Part shown: in pieces, positions 44,162-53,360 of the stretch
Layout of the letters: each line of letters starts with the position of its first letter
Numbering within the stretch: position 1 is the first letter of the stretch
Assembly (NCBI RefSeq): GCF_020873875.1
Contig: NZ_JAHWGU010000013.1
Span: 178,992-242,991 of the forward strand
Source of the DNA: Actinoplanes sp. DH11
Lineage (GTDB): Bacteria > Actinomycetota > Actinomycetes > Mycobacteriales > Micromonosporaceae
DNA: 64,000 bases
Direction of reading: 5' to 3'
Made by a program: the position numbers and the translations under genes
The notes under the pieces: generated by a model
Told to the model about the DNA's origin: nothing
What the model saw: the letters and a program-made list of their open reading frames with translations, nothing else
Databases searched by the model: none

Positions 44162-44905
44162 TCATCTCCACTCCCTCAGCGCCGGCTCGGGCAGATGTGT
44201 CACCGAGGCTTGGCCCGCGGCCGGATCCGAGGCCCGGCCCGCGGCGTGATTCAGCGTCGGGCCCGCGGCCTGATTCACCGTCGGGCCCGCGGCTTGATTC
44301 AACGTCGGGCCTGCGGCTGGATCTGGAGGAGCCGGCTCCCCGGCCGGGTCCGGGGTGGGCGGACGGCCGGGGAGGCGCTGGGCGAGCAAACGGAGCCCGC
44401 GGTACGCGGCCGTCCGCACCGCCCCGGCGCGGCGGCCCAGGATCCGACCGGTGCTTCCGGCGTCCAAGCCGACGACCACGCGCAGCATCACCGCCTCGGC
44501 CATCTCCTGGGGCAGGGTGGCGATCAGGGCGATCGCCTCGTCGGTGGTGACGAGTTCGAGGGCCCGGTCGGCGGTGTCGTCGTCCGCGCGTACCTCGGTC
44601 AGGTGATCCAGCGGCGCCGCCGCCTGTGGTCGCCGCCGCTGGGCGCGGAGCAGGTCCATGGCGCGGTGCCGGGCGATCGTCGCGGTCCAGCCGCGGAAGC
44701 CGTCCCCGTCGCCCCGGAACGAGCGCAGGTCCCGGGCGATCTGCAGCCAGGCCTCGGAGGCGACGTCCTCGGCGTCCTCGCCGACGAGCACCCGCAGGTA
44801 GCGCAGCAGAGCCGGCTGTTGCAGGCGGTAGAGCTGCCGGAACGCGTCCTCGTCGCCGGACTGCGCGGCGCGCACCACGGCGTCGAGGTCCTCCGGTGCC
44901 AGCAT
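44162..44905 (-). CDS. ECF-type RNA polymerase sigma factor
   Basis: 247 residues from ATG 44905, preceded by GCGGAGG. Region 2 is clear (AFRQLYRLQQPALLRYLRVL; EDVASEAWLQIARDL; GFRGWTATIARHRAMDLLR) and region 4 follows (IALIATLPQEMAEAVMLRVV; GRILGRRAGAVRTAAYRGLR). The C-terminal 60 residues are an unrelated Pro/Ala tail with an eight-residue tandem repeat. It is probably controlled by the membrane protein encoded downstream. Confidence 0.92.
   Translation of the reverse strand: MLAPEDLDAVVRAAQSGDEDAFRQLYRLQQPALLRYLRVLVGEDAEDVASEAWLQIARDLRSFRGDGDGFRGWTATIARHRAMDLLRAQRRRPQAAAPLDHLTEVRADDDTADRALELVTTDEAIALIATLPQEMAEAVMLRVVVGLDAGSTGRILGRRAGAVRTAAYRGLRLLAQRLPGRPPTPDPAGEPAPPDPAAGPTLNQAAGPTVNQAAGPTLNHAAGRASDPAAGQASVTHLPEPALREWR
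44248..44319 (-). repeat. 24-bp tandem repeat in the sigma-factor tail
   Basis: Three near-identical 24-base units encode AAGPTLNQ / AAGPTVNQ / AAGPTLNH. Confidence 0.85.
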
Positions 44906-45071
44906 GCGTCCTCCGCGCCTCTCGCCCACAGCGGGCTGTCCGGCCCTGCCGGCAAGGTAGCCCCTCGAGGTATCAGCGCCGCGGGGCGGAAAAATGTCAC
45001 CGCGCCTGAAGACGTGGTAGATCGACTCCGCTACGGTCGGGTGCTGACATCGTGAGGACAAGGGAGAGGCT

Positions 45072-45497
45072 GTGCTGGAAGACCTGCTTGAGGGCGCCGG
45101 GCGGAGCATCGTTTTCGGGCTGGTCGGTATCGGCCTGATGGCGATCGGCTACCTGCTGATCGACGTGCTCACCCCGGGCAAACTACGTGACCTGATCTTC
45201 GTGGAGCGCAACCCGAACGCGTCGTTGCTGCTGGCCGCGAACCAGCTGGGCATCTCGGCGATCGTCTTCACCGCGATCTTCACGAGTTACGACTCGTTCG
45301 GCGAGGGCCTGGCGTCGACGGTGCTGTTCGGCCTCGTCGGCATCGGCATCATGGGCCTGGCCTTCCTGGTCCTGGACTGGATGACCCCGGGCAAGCTGGG
45401 CGAGGTCATCTGCACGCCGGAGCGCCACGGCGGCGCCCTGGTCAGTGCCGCCTCGCACTTCGGCGCCGCCCTGATCGTCTGCGCCTGCATCGCCTGA
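45072..45497 (+). CDS. DUF350 membrane protein
   Basis: 141 residues, four spans in two related halves (IVFGLVGIGLMAIGYLLIDVLTPGKL-like and TVLFGLVGIGIMGLAFLVLDWMTPGKL-like), each ending in TPGKL. This internal duplication is the hallmark of DUF350. The function is unknown. GTG start; divergent from the sigma factor gene. Confidence 0.88.
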   Translation: MLEDLLEGAGRSIVFGLVGIGLMAIGYLLIDVLTPGKLRDLIFVERNPNASLLLAANQLGISAIVFTAIFTSYDSFGEGLASTVLFGLVGIGIMGLAFLVLDWMTPGKLGEVICTPERHGGALVSAASHFGAALIVCACIA

Positions 45498-45584
45498 CGA
45501 CGGTTGCGGCAGGCGCTCCCGGCGCCTGCCGCCCCGATCAGCCCGGCCGCCGGCCGGCCGACAACTCGGCCGCCGGCTGCCCGG

Positions 45585-46541
45585 TCAGCTCAGCCGCCGG
45601 ACGTCGATGACCAGTTTCCCGGCGGTGTAGCGGCTCTCCAGGTCCGCGTGCGCGGCGGCGACCGACGGCAGCGGGTAACGGCCGCCGATCCAGGCCCGCA
45701 GAACGCCCCGGCCGGCCAGGTGGAGCAGCCGGACCGCACTGGAACGGTAGAGCTCCTCGTCGTCCAGGACCCGGTGCAGCCAGAACCCGAGCACCCCGGT
45801 GGAGGACGTCATCAGGTCGTCCACCGTGACGGTGTCGCGGACGTCGTCGCCGGCCCGCCCGTACGCCACGATCCGCCCGAACGGCGCCAGCGACGCCCGC
45901 AGCTGTTCGAAGGTCCGCCCGCCGACACCGTCCAGCACCAGCGTGGGCGCTTCGCCGAGGGCCGCCCGCACGGCCGCCGCCAGGTCCGGGTGCCGGGAGT
46001 CGACGGCGGCGTGCGCGCCGAGTTCGAGGGTGGCCGCCCGTTTCGACGGCGTGGACGCGAGCGCCACCACCCGGGCGCCGGCCCAGCGCGCCAGCTGGAC
46101 CGCGAGGTGACCGACACCGCCGGCGCCCGCGGTCACCACGACCACGTCGCCGTCGCCGACCCGGCCCAGCGTGTGCAGGCTGTGCCAGGCCGTCAGACCC
46201 TGTTCCAGGACGGCCAGGGCCTGCTCGTCGGTGACCTGGTCGGGCACCTCCACGGTGTGCCGGCGCAGCGGGGCGGCGACCTGCGCGTACCCGCCACCGG
46301 CGGTGAGCAGCGCGGCCACCCGGCGGCCGTCGGACCGGCGGTGGCCGACCACATCGGCGCCGAGGACGGCCGGCAGGGCGGGGCTGCCGTGTCCGCCCCG
46401 GCGCCGGCGCAGGTCGGCGTGGTTCACCCCGGCCAGGGTCACGTCGACGATCTCGGAGTCCGGGCCGGGCACCGGGTCGGCCATCTCGCCGAGGGCGAAC
46501 ACCTCCGGGCCGCCGAACCTCGTGAGCACTGCGGCGAGCAT
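45585..46541 (-). CDS. Zinc-independent MDR alcohol dehydrogenase / quinone oxidoreductase
   Basis: 318 residues from ATG 46541. Groes-like N-terminus (LAAVLTRFGGPEVFALGEM, AGVNHADLRRRRG) and Rossmann domain with VVVTAGAGGVGHLAVQLAR. There are no zinc-binding cysteines, as in quinone oxidoreductase (QOR) types. NADPH-linked reduction of quinones or enones is the family activity; the substrate is unknown. Confidence 0.9.
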   Translation of the reverse strand: MLAAVLTRFGGPEVFALGEMADPVPGPDSEIVDVTLAGVNHADLRRRRGGHGSPALPAVLGADVVGHRRSDGRRVAALLTAGGGYAQVAAPLRRHTVEVPDQVTDEQALAVLEQGLTAWHSLHTLGRVGDGDVVVVTAGAGGVGHLAVQLARWAGARVVALASTPSKRAATLELGAHAAVDSRHPDLAAAVRAALGEAPTLVLDGVGGRTFEQLRASLAPFGRIVAYGRAGDDVRDTVTVDDLMTSSTGVLGFWLHRVLDDEELYRSSAVRLLHLAGRGVLRAWIGGRYPLPSVAAAHADLESRYTAGKLVIDVRRLS

Positions 46542-46630
46542 GTCCCATTCAACCAAGAACCGGGCATTCCGCCCGGGAACTCGCTCGGAGGTGGCGGCCG
46601 TTTGCGGATCGCCCCACCCGTGGAATTACC

Positions 46631-47677
46631 ATGAGCCCGGTGAATGGCTCACCCCGGCCGCCCCGGTCCGCGGCCCTGGACGCGGTCCGCGTGCTCGCGA
46701 TCCTCGCCGTCGTGGCAGGGCATCTGCCCTACCGGCCGGCGTGGCTCCCGCCCACCGTCTACGCGTGGCACGTCCCGATCTTCTTCCTGCTCACCGGGTA
46801 CCTCTGGCGGTACGGCCGGCCGGTCAGCGACGAGATCAACAGGCGCTGGCTGAGCATCGGCCGGCCGTACGTCACGTGGCTGGTGCTGCTCGGCGTCCCG
46901 TTCCTGGTGATCGCCTGCCTGATCCTCGGCGAGTACGACCTGGGCGACCAGATCCGCCGGACGCTCACCCTGGTCGGGGCGAACCGGCTGTTCACCACGT
47001 TCTGGTTCCTCGCCGCCCTGTTCTTCGCCGCGGTGCTGGCCCGGTTGCTGGAGGCGGCCCCCCGCTCGGCCTCCTGGGCGGTCGGCGTCTTCGGGCTGCT
47101 GGCCGCGTACCTCACCGGGAAGTCGCTCTCCTCGCTGCCGCTCTGGATCGGCCTGGCCCTGCCGTCGCTCTTCTTCATCCTCGTCGGGCAGGAGTTCAAG
47201 AGGCTGCGCCCGCGGGTCCCGGCGCCGCTGGTCACCGGCCTGCTGGTGATCGCGGCCGGTGCCGCACTGGTGGCCACCGGGGTCGCCGAGACCGTCGACA
47301 TGAAGTACGCCCGGCTCGGCACGCCGGTGCTCGGCGTGCTCGTCGCGGTGCTGATCGGCGCCGGTCTGGTGCTCGTCGCCGAGCAGCTGACGCCGGCGGT
47401 CCCGGCCGTGGTGCAGCGGTTCGTCATCGCGATCGCGCAGTCCGGCCTGGTCGTGGTCCTCATCCACCCGGCGATCATCTGGGCGCTGTCCACCTGGACC
47501 GACTGGCGGATGCCGCTGTACTACACCGTCCTGGTGCTCACCTCCTGGACGATCGCCTTCCTGCTGAGCCGCATCCCGGTGCTCGCCGGTTGGCTGGTCG
47601 GTGTGGACCGGCCCCGCGGCGGGACGGCCACGCCCGCACCGGCAGTTGATGCGGGCGCCGCACGGCCGACCGGTTAG
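46631..47677 (+). CDS. Acyltransferase 3 family membrane protein
   Basis: 348 residues, about ten spans. ALDAVRVLAILAVVAGHLPY has the catalytic-type His of acyltransferase-3 proteins, and HVPIFFLLTGYLWRYGR and NRLFTTFWFLAALFFAAVLA are further motifs. It likely O-acylates a surface carbohydrate or wall polymer. The start ATG has no strong ribosome site. It lies 11 bases before the amidotransferase gene. Confidence 0.87.
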   Translation: MSPVNGSPRPPRSAALDAVRVLAILAVVAGHLPYRPAWLPPTVYAWHVPIFFLLTGYLWRYGRPVSDEINRRWLSIGRPYVTWLVLLGVPFLVIACLILGEYDLGDQIRRTLTLVGANRLFTTFWFLAALFFAAVLARLLEAAPRSASWAVGVFGLLAAYLTGKSLSSLPLWIGLALPSLFFILVGQEFKRLRPRVPAPLVTGLLVIAAGAALVATGVAETVDMKYARLGTPVLGVLVAVLIGAGLVLVAEQLTPAVPAVVQRFVIAIAQSGLVVVLIHPAIIWALSTWTDWRMPLYYTVLVLTSWTIAFLLSRIPVLAGWLVGVDRPRGGTATPAPAVDAGAARPTG

Positions 47678-47687
47678 CCTCGACGGC

Positions 47688-48476
47688 GTGGGGACTGCTG
47701 CGCTCGTCATCGAGAACGATCCGTCCGACGACCTCCGCCGGCTGGGCGACTGGCTGACCGAGGCCGGCCTCCCGCTGACCGTGCTGCGGCCGCACGCCGG
47801 TGACGACCTGCCGGAGACCCTCGACGGGTTCCTCGCGCTGATCGTGCTCGGTGGCGACCAGAACGCGTACCCCGACGAGGCCGGTGTGCCCGGCGCGCCC
47901 TGGTTCCCGGCTCTGGAGGGGTTGCTGCGCAAGGCGGTCCGGCACCGCGTGCCAACGCTCGGCATCTGCCTCGGCGGCCAGCTGCTCGCCGCCGCGCACG
48001 GTGGCCTGGTGCGGCGCGGCACCGCCGGTCCGGAGGTCGGCCCCGGGCTGGTCGGCAAGCGCGACGCGGCCGACACCGACCCGCTGTTCAAGTGGGTTCC
48101 GCTGCTGCCCGACGTGCAGCAGTGGCACCGCGACGAGATCGCCGAGCTGCCGGCGAACGCGGTGCTGCTGGCCGCCTCCAGCCGCTACCCGGTCCAGGCG
48201 TTCCGGATCGGCGACCGGGCCTGGGGCACGCAGTTCCACATCGAGTGCGACGCCGACATGATCGAGAGCTGGGCGCGCAGCGACGCCGACACCCTGGTGG
48301 AGCTCGGCTACGACCCGGAGTCGGTGGTGCTGGCCACCGCCGGGGCGCTCGCCGACGTGGAGGAGGTGTGGCAGCCGTTCGCGCAGCGCTTCGCCGCGCT
48401 GGCGCTGGGCACGCTGCCGGACGCCGACATCCCCGCCGCGGGCACCGGCCGGACCCTGCCTCTGCTGGGACAGTGA
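47688..48476 (+). CDS. Class I glutamine amidotransferase
   Basis: 262 residues from GTG 47688. PTLGICLGGQLLAAAHGG carries the nucleophile Cys, and WGTQFHIECD the catalytic His (the usual HPE Glu is replaced by the HIE arrangement, which keeps a Glu). It resembles GMP-synthase-like stand-alone amidotransferases found directly before glnE in actinomycetes. Its stop overlaps the glnE ATG, so the two are coupled; the acceptor is unknown. Confidence 0.88.
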   Translation: MGTAALVIENDPSDDLRRLGDWLTEAGLPLTVLRPHAGDDLPETLDGFLALIVLGGDQNAYPDEAGVPGAPWFPALEGLLRKAVRHRVPTLGICLGGQLLAAAHGGLVRRGTAGPEVGPGLVGKRDAADTDPLFKWVPLLPDVQQWHRDEIAELPANAVLLAASSRYPVQAFRIGDRAWGTQFHIECDADMIESWARSDADTLVELGYDPESVVLATAGALADVEEVWQPFAQRFAALALGTLPDADIPAAGTGRTLPLLGQ

Positions 48477-51400
48477 TGACCAGGCCCAGCCGCCTCGCCC
48501 GGTACGGGTTCGCCGACAACGGCAGCCGGGCCACCGATCTGCTCGGCGCGGACGGGCTGCGGCTGTGGGACACCGGGACGCACGCCCCGGCCGGCCCGGC
48601 CGCCGCCGGCCTGCTCGACGCGCTCTCCAAGACCGCCGACCCCAACCTCGCCCTGCGCCAGCTGCACCGGCTGGCCGACTCGGCGGGGCGGGCCGCCGAA
48701 CGCAGCGGCGGCGGCCGGGTCGCCGGTCCGGGTGGCGCGCTGGTGCACAACAAGGCCACTGCGGAGTTGCTCGGCGAACTGGACCGGGACCCGGGGCTGC
48801 GCCGCCGCCTGCTGGCCGTGCTCGGTGCGTCGTCCGCGCTCGGTGACCACCTGGTCGCCAACCCGGACGAGTGGCGCACCCTGGCGACGGGCCGGTCGGG
48901 GCTGCCGCCGGACGCGGAGGGTGGCCTTGCCCTCGATGACGCGACGGACGGGGAACCTCTCGGCGTGGCAGCGCTGCGTACGGCGTACCGCATCTCGTTG
49001 TTGCGCATCGCCGCCGCCGACCTGACCGACGCCCGTGGCCTGGAACCCACCATGGCCGCGCTCTCCCGGCTGGCCGACGAGACCCTGGCCGCGGCCTATG
49101 GCATCGCCGTGGCGGCGCTGCCGGCGGGGACGCCGGAGCCGCGCCTGGCCGTGGTGGCGATGGGCAAGTGCGGTGGCAACGAGCTGAACTACGTCTCCGA
49201 CGTGGATGTGATCTTCGTGGCCGCCGGCGACGAGGACCTGGCCGCCGGCACCACCGTCGCGGCCCGGCTGATCGAGATCTGCGGCCTGGTGGCGTGGCCG
49301 GTGGACGCGGCGCTGCGCCCGGAGGGCAGCCGCGGCCCGCTGGTCCGCACCCTCGCCAGCCACCAGGCCTATTACCGCAGGTGGGCGCGGACCTGGGAGT
49401 TCCAGGCGCTGCTCAAGGCCCGTCCGGCCGCCGGTGACCTGGCCCTGGCGCAGGCCTGGCTGGCCGACCTCGCGCCGCTGGTCTGGCACGCGGCGGAGCG
49501 CCCGGAGGCGGTGGCCGACGTCCGCGACATGCGTCGCAAGATCATCGACAACGTGCCGGCCAAGGAGGTGGACCGCGAGATCAAGCGCGGCCCGGGTGGC
49601 CTGCGCGACATCGAGTTCGCGGTGCAGCTCCTCCAGCTGGTGCACGGGCGCATCGACGAGACGTTGCGTGCGCCGGGCACGCTCCCGGCGCTGCGCGCCC
49701 TGGTCACCGGCGGCTATGTCGGCCGCCAGGACGGCGAGATGCTGCTGCGCGGTTACCGCTTCCTGCGCGGCGTCGAGCACCGGCTGCAACTGCAGCAACT
49801 CAGGCGTACGCACACCGTGCCGGACGACCCGGCCGGCCTGCGCTGGCTCGCGGCCGCCCTGGGCTACACCGCGACGGCCGGCCGGGACGCGGTCGAGGCG
49901 TTCCGGTCCGACTGGGTGGGTCACGCCGCGAACGTCCGCCGGCTGCATGTGAAACTGCTCTACCAGCCGCTGCTCGAAGCGGTCGCCCGGGTGCCCGCCG
50001 AGGAGCTGCGGATGACCCCGGCATCGGCCGGCAAGCGCCTGGAGATCCTCGGCTTCGCCGACACGGCCGGTGCGCTGCGCCACCTGGAGGCGCTCACCGG
50101 CGGCGTGACCCGGACCGCGGCGATCCAGCGCACCCTGCTGCCGATGCTGCTGCAGGACTTCGCCGACGCGCCGGAGCCGGACCGTGGCCTGCTCAGCTAC
50201 CGGCAGGTCTCGGACAAGCTGGGCAGCACACCGTGGTATCTGCGGCTGCTCCGCGACGGCGGCCCGGTGGCCCGGCGCCTGGCCCGGGTGCTGAGCCTCT
50301 CGCGGTACGCGACCGACCTGCTCACCCGCGACCCGGAGGCGTTGCGGCTGCTCGCCGACGACCACGAGCTGCTGCCCCGGCCGCGCCAGGCGCTGCTGGA
50401 CGGGTTCGCCGCGGCCGGTGACCGGCACGCCGACGACCCGATCAAAGCCATCGGGGCGGTCCGCGCGCTGCGCCGCCGGGAGCTGTTCCGGATCGCCTGC
50501 GCCGACATCCTCAGCCAGAGCGGCGACCTCGCCCCGGAGCGCCCGCTGGACGTCGACGCGATCGGCGCGGCTCTCTCCGACGTCACCGACGCCACCCTCG
50601 GCGCGGCCCTGCGGATCGCCCGGCGGGTCAAGCCCGGCCCGGCGGGCATGCGGTTCGCGGTGATCGGGATGGGTCGCCTCGGCGGATACGAGATGAGCTA
50701 TCCCTCCGACGCCGACGTCCTCTTCGTCCACGCCCCGCCGCCCGGTGGCAAGGAGAGCGATGTCAGCGCGGCCGCGCTCGCGATCGCCGAGGAGATGCGC
50801 CGGCTGTTGCAGGCGCCGGCCCCCGACCCGGCGCTCGGCATCGACGCGGACCTGCGCCCGGAGGGCCGGCAGGGGCCGCTGGTCCGGAGCCTGCCCGCCT
50901 ACCGGCAGTACTACGCCCGCTGGTCGAAGGTGTGGGAGGCGCAGGCGCTGCTGCGGGCCCGGTTTGTCTGCGGCGACGCGTCACTGGGCGCCGAGTTCGA
51001 GCAGATGGCCGACGGGGTGCGCTACCCGGTCGGCGGGCTGGCCCGGGAACAGGTCGTCGAGATCCGCCGGATCAAGGCGCGGGTGGAGACCGAGCGGCTG
51101 CCGCGCGGCGCCGATCCGCACACGCACACCAAACTCGGCCGCGGCGGACTCGCCGACGTGGAGTGGGCGGTCCAGTTGCTCCAGCTGCGGCACGCGCACG
51201 CCCACCCGGAGCTGCGCAAGACCCGCACCAAGGAGGCGCTGGACGCAGAGTGCCGGGCCGGGCTGGTCGACGAGGCGGACGCGGCCGCGATGTCCGCCGG
51301 CTGGTCCCTGGCCGCGCAGGTGCGCAACGCGCTCACCCTGGTCCGCGGCCGCCCCACCGACCAGCTGCCCCGGCACGGGGTCGAGCTGGCGGGCGCGGTG

Positions 51401-51499
51401 CTCCTGCTGGACGGCGGCGACCCGGGGGAGTTCGTCGACCGGTACCTGCGGCTGACCCGGCACTCCCGGGCGGCCATGGAACGGGTCCTGGAAGCCTGA
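48476..51499 (+). CDS. glnE: Glutamine synthetase adenylyltransferase/adenylyl-removing enzyme
   Basis: 1,007 residues with the duplicated nucleotidyltransferase layout of GlnE. The first domain has MGKCGGNELNYVSDVDVIFV, the second GMGRLGGYEMSYPSDADVLFVH; each has the GG...SDxD metal site. KREIKRGPGGLRDIEF-like and TKLGRGGLADVEWAVQLLQL motifs follow each. It attaches or removes AMP on the GlnA1 tyrosine in response to nitrogen status. The ATG overlaps the upstream stop. glnA1 lies 9 kb on, glnA2 5 kb before. Confidence 0.96.
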   Translation: MTRPSRLARYGFADNGSRATDLLGADGLRLWDTGTHAPAGPAAAGLLDALSKTADPNLALRQLHRLADSAGRAAERSGGGRVAGPGGALVHNKATAELLGELDRDPGLRRRLLAVLGASSALGDHLVANPDEWRTLATGRSGLPPDAEGGLALDDATDGEPLGVAALRTAYRISLLRIAAADLTDARGLEPTMAALSRLADETLAAAYGIAVAALPAGTPEPRLAVVAMGKCGGNELNYVSDVDVIFVAAGDEDLAAGTTVAARLIEICGLVAWPVDAALRPEGSRGPLVRTLASHQAYYRRWARTWEFQALLKARPAAGDLALAQAWLADLAPLVWHAAERPEAVADVRDMRRKIIDNVPAKEVDREIKRGPGGLRDIEFAVQLLQLVHGRIDETLRAPGTLPALRALVTGGYVGRQDGEMLLRGYRFLRGVEHRLQLQQLRRTHTVPDDPAGLRWLAAALGYTATAGRDAVEAFRSDWVGHAANVRRLHVKLLYQPLLEAVARVPAEELRMTPASAGKRLEILGFADTAGALRHLEALTGGVTRTAAIQRTLLPMLLQDFADAPEPDRGLLSYRQVSDKLGSTPWYLRLLRDGGPVARRLARVLSLSRYATDLLTRDPEALRLLADDHELLPRPRQALLDGFAAAGDRHADDPIKAIGAVRALRRRELFRIACADILSQSGDLAPERPLDVDAIGAALSDVTDATLGAALRIARRVKPGPAGMRFAVIGMGRLGGYEMSYPSDADVLFVHAPPPGGKESDVSAAALAIAEEMRRLLQAPAPDPALGIDADLRPEGRQGPLVRSLPAYRQYYARWSKVWEAQALLRARFVCGDASLGAEFEQMADGVRYPVGGLAREQVVEIRRIKARVETERLPRGADPHTHTKLGRGGLADVEWAVQLLQLRHAHAHPELRKTRTKEALDAECRAGLVDEADAAAMSAGWSLAAQVRNALTLVRGRPTDQLPRHGVELAGAVLLLDGGDPGEFVDRYLRLTRHSRAAMERVLEA

Positions 51500-52453
51500 T
51501 CAGCACGGCCGGCTGGTGCCCTCACCCCGCAGGATCCGGTATTCGCCGCCCGCCGCGGTGATCGTGTAGCTGACCCGCCACTCGGTGCAGGTCTCGGCCG
51601 GCCGTTCCGGCGGCCCGTCACCGGCCTCCTGCTCGCTGCGGAACGTGACGTCCGCGCCGAACCGGCCCGCGCCCCGCCCGGACAGCTCGCGCAGCACCAC
51701 CCGGGAGTCCTCGGCGGTGGCCGTCCCGTCGGTGAACCGGGCCCACTGCTCCCGGTCGTCCGGGTTCAGCTCCCCGCCCGGGTGGAGCACCCCGGCGACC
51801 CGGGCGTAGTCCTTGTCGTTGATGCCGGTGAAGTACGTCTCGAACATCGCGGCGACGGCCGGCGCCCGGTCGTCGGTGACCCCGGGTCCGACACTGACCA
51901 GGCGGGTCGCGGCCGGTGCCGGGGTGTTCTCCAGCACCGGGATGCCGGCCGCCGGGGCGCTGGGCCGGGTGGTGTCCCGCCCGGGGATTGGCCGCTGCGC
52001 GTCACTGCCGGTGTCCATCAGGCGGGGCCCGCCGAGGACGGCGGCCGCGGCCAGCGCGCCGACCAGCACGGCGATCGGGACGGCCGGCAGGACGCGGCGC
52101 CGGCCCGGGTCCGCCTGGCCGGCGGGTTCGGCCGGCTCGGGGATCCACGTCGGCCCCGGCCGGTCCGCCGGCTGCGGGATCCAGGTGGCACCGGCCCGAT
52201 GTTCCGCAGCCCGGGCCGGATCGGTGGCCGGGGCCGGTGGCGGCTCGGGTTCGTCCTGGTGGCGCCAGTGGCGGCCGGTGACTGCCGGCGCCGCGTTGCG
52301 CGGTGCGGGCGGCGGCCCGCCGCGGAAGCCCGGCGCGTTGCGCGGCACCGGCTCCCAGCGGGTCGGTTCGGTGGTGCGGGGCCGGTGGCCGCACATACCG
52401 CAGCCACCGGAGGTGTCGTCGTTCGGCTCGCCACACTGCGCGCAGATCCACAT
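51500..52453 (-). CDS. Zinc-ribbon, single-span membrane protein of unknown function
   Basis: 317 residues, abutting glnE tail to tail. The N-terminus MWICAQCGEPND...CGMCGHRP is a four-cysteine zinc ribbon. A Pro/Arg-rich linker follows, then one span (LPAVPIAVLVGALAAAAVLG) and an external domain of about 170 residues (AAMFETYFTGINDKDYARVA, then DVTFRSEQEA) resembling an NTF2-like or SnoaL-type fold. The cytoplasmic ribbon and external domain suggest a membrane sensor or scaffold; this is inference. Confidence 0.75.
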   Translation of the reverse strand: MWICAQCGEPNDDTSGGCGMCGHRPRTTEPTRWEPVPRNAPGFRGGPPPAPRNAAPAVTGRHWRHQDEPEPPPAPATDPARAAEHRAGATWIPQPADRPGPTWIPEPAEPAGQADPGRRRVLPAVPIAVLVGALAAAAVLGGPRLMDTGSDAQRPIPGRDTTRPSAPAAGIPVLENTPAPAATRLVSVGPGVTDDRAPAVAAMFETYFTGINDKDYARVAGVLHPGGELNPDDREQWARFTDGTATAEDSRVVLRELSGRGAGRFGADVTFRSEQEAGDGPPERPAETCTEWRVSYTITAAGGEYRILRGEGTSRPC

Positions 52454-52619
52454 TTCCGGACGATTCCCGTCGTTTCTCGGATTTTACCGGAAATTCAGTG
52501 AATCGCGCGAGCGGAGGCGCCGAATCGTCCGCTCCGGTCAACGATCCGCGCCGATCGACCGACCCGGGTGACGGATTAGTGGCCGATTCTCCGCAGGTCA
52601 GAGCGTTTCGAAAAGTGTT

Positions 52620-53063
52620 TCAGCGATGGGCTGCCGCGATGACCCGGGTCAGAGCCTCATGAACGGTTCTCAGTTCTTGCAGTGGTATCCCGAGCCGTTC
52701 CACGACGGCCGGCGGAATGCGCTCGGCGTCGGATCGCAACGCCCGGCCGCGCTCGGTCAGGGTGATCGCCAGGCTGCGCTCGTCGGCGGGGTCGCGTTCG
52801 CGCCGCAGGTAACCGATCGACTCCAGGCGCTTCAGCAGCGGCGACAGCGTGCCCGGATCGAGCTGGAGCAACTCGCTGAGCCGGCGCACGCTCAGCGGGG
52901 CGTGCTGCCAGAGCGCGAGCATCACCAGGTACTGCGGGTGGGTCAGGCCCATCGGCTCCAGCAGCGGACGGTAGATCGCCACGACGCTGCGCGCGGCCAC
53001 CGACAGGGCGAAGCAGACCTGTTGCTCGAGGGCGAGGGGGTCGGAGTCGGCCGGATCACTCAC
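52620..53063 (-). CDS. OhrR-like MarR-family regulator
   Basis: 147 residues from GTG 53063. The winged helix is LSVRRLSELLQLDPGTLSPL then LKRLESIGYLRRERDPADER. The N-terminus LEQQVCFALSVAARSV-YRPLLEPMGLTHPQY aligns with OhrR, including Cys17 at the peroxide-sensing position and Tyr in the YRPLL block; the second Tyr of the sensing pair is His here. No ohr peroxidase gene is adjacent. A strong palindrome in the divergent promoter is its likely operator. Confidence 0.88.
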   Translation of the reverse strand: MSDPADSDPLALEQQVCFALSVAARSVVAIYRPLLEPMGLTHPQYLVMLALWQHAPLSVRRLSELLQLDPGTLSPLLKRLESIGYLRRERDPADERSLAITLTERGRALRSDAERIPPAVVERLGIPLQELRTVHEALTRVIAAAHR

Positions 53064-53095
53064 TTGCGTTTCTCCTCAGCTCGCCGGTTATCCTA

Positions 53096-53121
53096 CCAAT
53101 AGTTGGTGTACCAACCATTGG
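53096..53121. promoter_or_regulatory. Candidate MarR/OhrR-type operator
   Basis: CCAATAGTTGG and CCAACCATTGG, separated by TGTA, form a 26-bp inverted repeat with one mismatch per arm pair. It sits 33 bases before the regulator start and 26 before the divergent small gene, so both could be controlled. Confidence 0.75.
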
Positions 53122-53146
53122 CGTGCAAACCTCGGAGGCGAGCGTC

Positions 53147-53347
53147 GTGTCGAAGATCTCTGACTGGTTCCACCGGACGTTCGACGACTGGTTCTTCCGC
53201 TCCATGATCGGCCCCGCGCAGACCAAGGGTGCCGTCCAGGGCTGTGACGAGTACGCCCGCGAGCAGTGGAAGCGCGACCTGGAGAACCGCAAGCGCTACA
53301 CCCGGGAGCAGCGCGAACGCAAGCGCGCCCAACGCCAGTCAGCCTGA
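53147..53347 (+). CDS. Small basic protein (66 aa), unknown
   Basis: GTG start after CGGAGG. SKISDWFHRTFDDWFFRSMI is amphipathic and aromatic; the rest (REQWKRDLENRKRYTREQRE) is a highly charged helix with one cysteine (QGCDEY). It may bind membrane surface or nucleic acid. It is likely controlled by the divergent MarR protein. No family is recognised. Confidence 0.6.
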   Translation: MSKISDWFHRTFDDWFFRSMIGPAQTKGAVQGCDEYAREQWKRDLENRKRYTREQRERKRAQRQSA

Positions 53348-53360
53348 ACCCGGCCGCCCC

